A stretch of DNA of 7,259 nucleotides from Frankiaceae bacterium (GTDB taxonomy: Bacteria; Actinomycetota; Actinomycetes; JADGOU01): the NCBI GenBank assembly GCA_017882835.1, contig JADGOU010000145.1:1-7259 (forward strand), read 5' to 3'. Each line of letters opens with the position of its first letter. Position 1 is the first letter of the stretch. A program made the translations under genes and the position numbers. This document shows positions 4,784-7,259 of this stretch, piece after piece. The notes under the pieces were generated by a model. The model was not told the origin of the DNA. It saw nothing but the letters and a program-made list of their open reading frames with translations, and did not search any database.

Positions 4784-6504
4784 CCGAGGTCGCCGGCGCC
4801 GCTCGGTTGTGGCGACGCCGGCACCGGGGTTGTGCCGGACAAGCCCACCGCCGACCGGGAGGCGGTAGGTGACGCCGTCGCATCGGACGGGAGTGGCGAT
4901 GGGGAGGCCGACGCCGAGGGGCTGGCGGTCGGCGTCGGCGAGGCGGTCGGCGTGGCCGACGCCGGCGGGCTGGCACTGGCCGAAGGCGTGGGCGAGGACG
5001 TCCGGGTCGCGTAGACGCTGACGGTGAGGGTGGAGCCTTTCACCACGGCACCGCTGGGGTTGACGTCGGCGACCGTCCCGGCCGTACCGGACCCGTTCAC
5101 GAACGTCCGCTGGACGGCGAAGCCCTGGGCCACCAGCCGGGCGCGCACCTGGTCGTAGGGCTGCCCGAGGTAGTCAGCCGGGTTCACCGAGACCCGGTTC
5201 GACCCGAGCTGCAGCGCGACCTGACTACCCTTGGCCACTCGTGAGCCGGCCGGCGGGGCGGTGCCGACCACGGTGCCGGTCGGCTGGCCGGCGCCGTCGA
5301 CGCTGGTGGTGGTGACGGTCAACCCAAGGGCGGTGAGCTGGCTGCGGGCCGCGGCTTCGGACTGTCCCGCGACGTCCGGCACGGTGACCTGGGCACTACC
5401 GCCGCGCAATGCCAGCGTGCCGACGACGGCGCCGAGCGCGAGCAGGCCCAGCAGTAGCAGTACCCACGGCAGCCAGCGCCGTCCGGACCGCCCGCCGTCG
5501 CCGCTTGCCGGCACCGGCAAAACGGTCCTGGGTCCGGCAGCCAACGGCGGCGGCCACATCGGGTCGGTCACCATCGTCGGCGCCGCGACCGGCGGGTAGA
5601 CCTGCGTGGTAGCCGGTTCGTCGGCCCCGCCGGCGGAGATGGCGTCGATGGCGTCCCGCCGGGCAAAGGCGGCTCGGGCCACCTCTGCGGCACTGCCCGG
5701 TCGGGCGGCCGGGTCCTTGGCGAGCATCTGGGCCACCAGCCCCCGGACGGGGGGCGGGATGTCCGGCGGCAGCGGTGGTGGCTCCTCGCGCTGGTGGGCG
5801 AGCGCGACCGTGACCGGGTTGTCGCCGACGAAAGGCCGCCGACCGGCCAGGCACTCGTAGGCCACCACGCCGAGCGAGTAGACGTCGGTGGCCGCGGTCA
5901 CCGTCCGACCCGCTCCCTGCTCCGGCGAGAGGTAGTGCGCGGTGCCCATCACGGTGCCGGTCTGGGTGAGTGGCACTTCCATGGCCGCCCGAGCGATGCC
6001 GAAGTCGGTGACCTTCACGACCCCGTCGGGCCGCACCAGGATGTTGCCCGGCTTGACGTCCCGGTGGATCACCCCGGCGTCATGGGCGGCCTGCAGTGCC
6101 AGCGCGGCCTGCCCCACGATGTCCATCGTTCGGGCCGGGGGCAGTCGCCCATGGCGCGCCAGCAGGGCGGACAACGGTTCGCCGGTAACCAGCTCCATCA
6201 CCAGGTACGCCGTGGTGGCACCACTGGCGTCGGCGCGCCCGCCCGGCCCGGGCTCGGTCACCTCGCCGTAGTCGAACACGTTCGCGATGCCGGCATGTGA
6301 CAGGGCCGCGGTGTGCCGGGCCTCGGCCCGGAACCGGTCCAGGAACGACGGCGCGTCGACGTACTCCGGCTTGAGGATCTTGACCGCCACCAGCCGGCCG
6401 AGCAGGTCGTCGCGGGCGCGCCAGACCTCCCCCATGCCGCCGACGGCGATCCGGTCGGTCAGCCGGTAGCGGCCACCGAGAGCGATTTCCGGCCCGGTCG
6501 TCAT
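4780..6504 (-). CDS. pknA: PknA-type serine/threonine protein kinase with two PASTA domains
   Basis: A 574-residue transmembrane Ser/Thr kinase in the pknA position between pbpA and pknB; PknA and PknB together control growth and division. Kinase domain about 12-280: glycine loop AVGGMGEV (20-27), Lys42 in VAVKIL, HRDVKPGN (147-154, catalytic Asp149), DFG (167-169), and activation-loop Thr180/Thr182 in PLTQTGTVMGTAHYLSPEQ. A linker rich in Pro and Ala precedes one transmembrane helix (about 345-366). Outside follow two PASTA repeats (about 371-434 and 436-499) and a 75-residue Ser/Pro/Thr/Ala tail. Mycobacterial PknA is shorter and lacks PASTA domains, so this copy can probably sense wall ligands itself. 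The ATG shares one base with the pbpA stop (TGATG, 6502-6506). The alternative name, a second PknB-like kinase, differs only in label. Confidence 0.94.
   Translation of the reverse strand: MTTGPEIALGGRYRLTDRIAVGGMGEVWRARDDLLGRLVAVKILKPEYVDAPSFLDRFRAEARHTAALSHAGIANVFDYGEVTEPGPGGRADASGATTAYLVMELVTGEPLSALLARHGRLPPARTMDIVGQAALALQAAHDAGVIHRDVKPGNILVRPDGVVKVTDFGIARAAMEVPLTQTGTVMGTAHYLSPEQGAGRTVTAATDVYSLGVVAYECLAGRRPFVGDNPVTVALAHQREEPPPLPPDIPPPVRGLVAQMLAKDPAARPGSAAEVARAAFARRDAIDAISAGGADEPATTQVYPPVAAPTMVTDPMWPPPLAAGPRTVLPVPASGDGGRSGRRWLPWVLLLLGLLALGAVVGTLALRGGSAQVTVPDVAGQSEAAARSQLTALGLTVTTTSVDGAGQPTGTVVGTAPPAGSRVAKGSQVALQLGSNRVSVNPADYLGQPYDQVRARLVAQGFAVQRTFVNGSGTAGTVADVNPSGAVVKGSTLTVSVYATRTSSPTPSASASPPASATPTASPTPTASPSASASPSPLPSDATASPTASRSAVGLSGTTPVPASPQPSGAGDLG
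4783..5007 (-). repeat. Low-complexity Ser/Pro/Thr/Ala coding tract, C-terminus of PknA
   Basis: Codons 500-574 of pknA form an imperfect repeat built on Ser-Pro, Thr-Pro and Ala-Ser pairs (for example SPTASPTPTASPSASASPSP). The DNA is a degenerate GGCGTCGGC-type repeat on the plus strand, prone to length change by slippage. It follows the second PASTA domain and is outside the membrane. Confidence 0.75.
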
Positions 6505-7259
6505 CAGCCCCCGCCGGCCAGCACGGCCTGCAGGACCGACTTGGCGATCGGAGCCGCCACGGCCCCACCGGTGGCCTCGTTGCCCAGGGTGCCGCCGTCC
6601 TCGACGACCACCGCAACCGCGACCTTGGGGGTCTGCGCCGGGGCGAAGGCGACGAACCAGGCGTGCGGAGCGGCCCCTTCGGCGTGCTGGGCCGTGCCGG
6701 TCTTGCCGGCCACCTGGATGCCCGGGATCTGGGCGACCTGCGCGGTGCCGTTGTTGACCACCTGCACCATCATCGCGGTGAGCTGGTCGGCCACCTCGCT
6801 GCTGACCGCCTCGCCGAGCTGCTTGGGCTCGGCCTGCGAGAGCACCGAGAGGTCCGGCGCCTGCACTTCCTTGACCAGGTAGGGCTGCATCAGCTTGCCG
6901 TGGTTGGCGATCGCCGCGGCGATCATGGCGCCCTGCAACGGCGTCATCCGCACGTCGTACTGCCCGATCGCCGACAGGTAGGTCTGCGGGGTGTTGATCG
7001 GGCTAGGGAAGACGCTGCGGGCGGCCAGCATGGGCACCGCCGGCTCGTCGCCGAACCCGAACTTGGCGGCCTGGTCGCGCAGCGCGGCCTCGCCGAGGTC
7101 CCCGCCCAGCTTGGCGAAGGCGGTGTTGCAGCTGATCACTAGCGACTGGGTGAGCGTGATCTTGCCGCCCGGGCCGCAGCTCTCGCCGCCGAAGTTTGTC
7201 AGGGTGGTGCGGGTCTGCGGCAGCGTCAGCTGGTCCGGGGCGTCGAGCACGGTGTCTGG
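6504..7259 (-). CDS. pbpA: Class B penicillin-binding protein PbpA, C-terminal part (cut by window edge)
   Basis: The last 251 residues of a peptidoglycan D,D-transpeptidase open at the right edge; the 5' part lies outside the window, so the codon for Val4 (7250) is not a real start. Two of the three active-site motifs are visible: SCN (visible residues 43-45, in SLVISCNTAFAKLG) and KTG (186-188, in QVAGKTGTAQHAEG). The SxxK motif with the nucleophilic serine should be in the missing part. SAIGQYDVRMTPLQGAMIAA is the family's usual stretch between the motifs. The place upstream of pknA matches PbpA (Rv0016c in M. tuberculosis), which crosslinks septal or polar peptidoglycan and is controlled by PknB. 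Its stop overlaps the pknA start by one base. rodA would be expected next outside the window. Confidence 0.95.
   Translation of the reverse strand, partial: PDTVLDAPDQLTLPQTRTTLTNFGGESCGPGGKITLTQSLVISCNTAFAKLGGDLGEAALRDQAAKFGFGDEPAVPMLAARSVFPSPINTPQTYLSAIGQYDVRMTPLQGAMIAAAIANHGKLMQPYLVKEVQAPDLSVLSQAEPKQLGEAVSSEVADQLTAMMVQVVNNGTAQVAQIPGIQVAGKTGTAQHAEGAAPHAWFVAFAPAQTPKVAVAVVVEDGGTLGNEATGGAVAAPIAKSVLQAVLAGGG

Noticed and set aside
3008..5007. GGCGTCGG-type repeats as a possible CRISPR array or mobile-element repeat
   Set aside because: The repeats are irregular, lack uniform spacers, and encode the Pro/Ser/Thr tails of PknB and PknA in frame.
4196..5014. 272-codon open frame on the plus strand, opposite pknB and pknA
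   Set aside because: It is antisense to intact kinase genes with all catalytic motifs; its sequence is Asp/Val/Gly-rich filler from the reverse strand.
1..7259. tRNA, rRNA, transposase, prophage, CRISPR or defence genes
   Set aside because: None seen; nearly all of the window is taken up by conserved housekeeping genes in their usual order.

Overview
This window is chromosomal DNA from a high-GC actinobacterium. It is the conserved cell-division and cell-wall locus that lies near dnaA/gyrA in this phylum. The order crgA / DUF881 gene / amidotransferase component II, facing pknB-pknA-pbpA, matches the Mycobacterium tuberculosis block Rv0011c to Rv0016c. The class E sortase between the DUF881 gene and the amidotransferase is as in Streptomyces-type genomes. 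Third-position GC bias, GTG starts and overlapping genes all fit. A PknA with PASTA domains points away from mycobacteria, towards a Micromonospora/Frankia-like actinomycete; that placement is inference.

Layout. 1-150 (minus): the first 50 codons of an FmdB-type zinc-ribbon gene, cut by the window edge. 151-283: a 133-base gap holding two back-to-back DnaA-box-like nonamers (205-223) and a perfect 9-bp inverted repeat (235-268). 284-535 (minus): crgA. 536-610: a short divergent promoter region. 611-3015 (plus): four tightly packed genes, namely a DUF881 membrane protein, a class E sortase, a small one-pass membrane protein of unknown function, and anthranilate/aminodeoxychorismate synthase component II. 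3005-7259 (minus): pbpA (3' part only), pknA and pknB, transcribed in that order.

The two operons converge. trpG/pabA and pknB overlap tail to tail by 11 bases, and an 8-bp GC-rich dyad encloses both stop codons, so it is a candidate bidirectional terminator. Junctions within each operon are 4-base (GTGA, ATGA) or 1-base (TGATG) overlaps or a 1-base gap, suggesting translational coupling.

How the genes work together. CrgA is a divisome membrane protein. PbpA is a class B transpeptidase. PknA and PknB are transmembrane Ser/Thr kinases whose outer PASTA domains are expected to sense muropeptides or lipid II and tune wall synthesis and division. The sortase anchors surface proteins. The amidotransferase supplies ammonia for folate or tryptophan precursors and has no obvious wall role. 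I see no undescribed defence, mobile or biosynthetic system. The points worth a second look are the DnaA-box pair, the PASTA-bearing PknA with its long Pro/Ser/Thr tail, the overlapping-terminator arrangement and the unknown small membrane protein.
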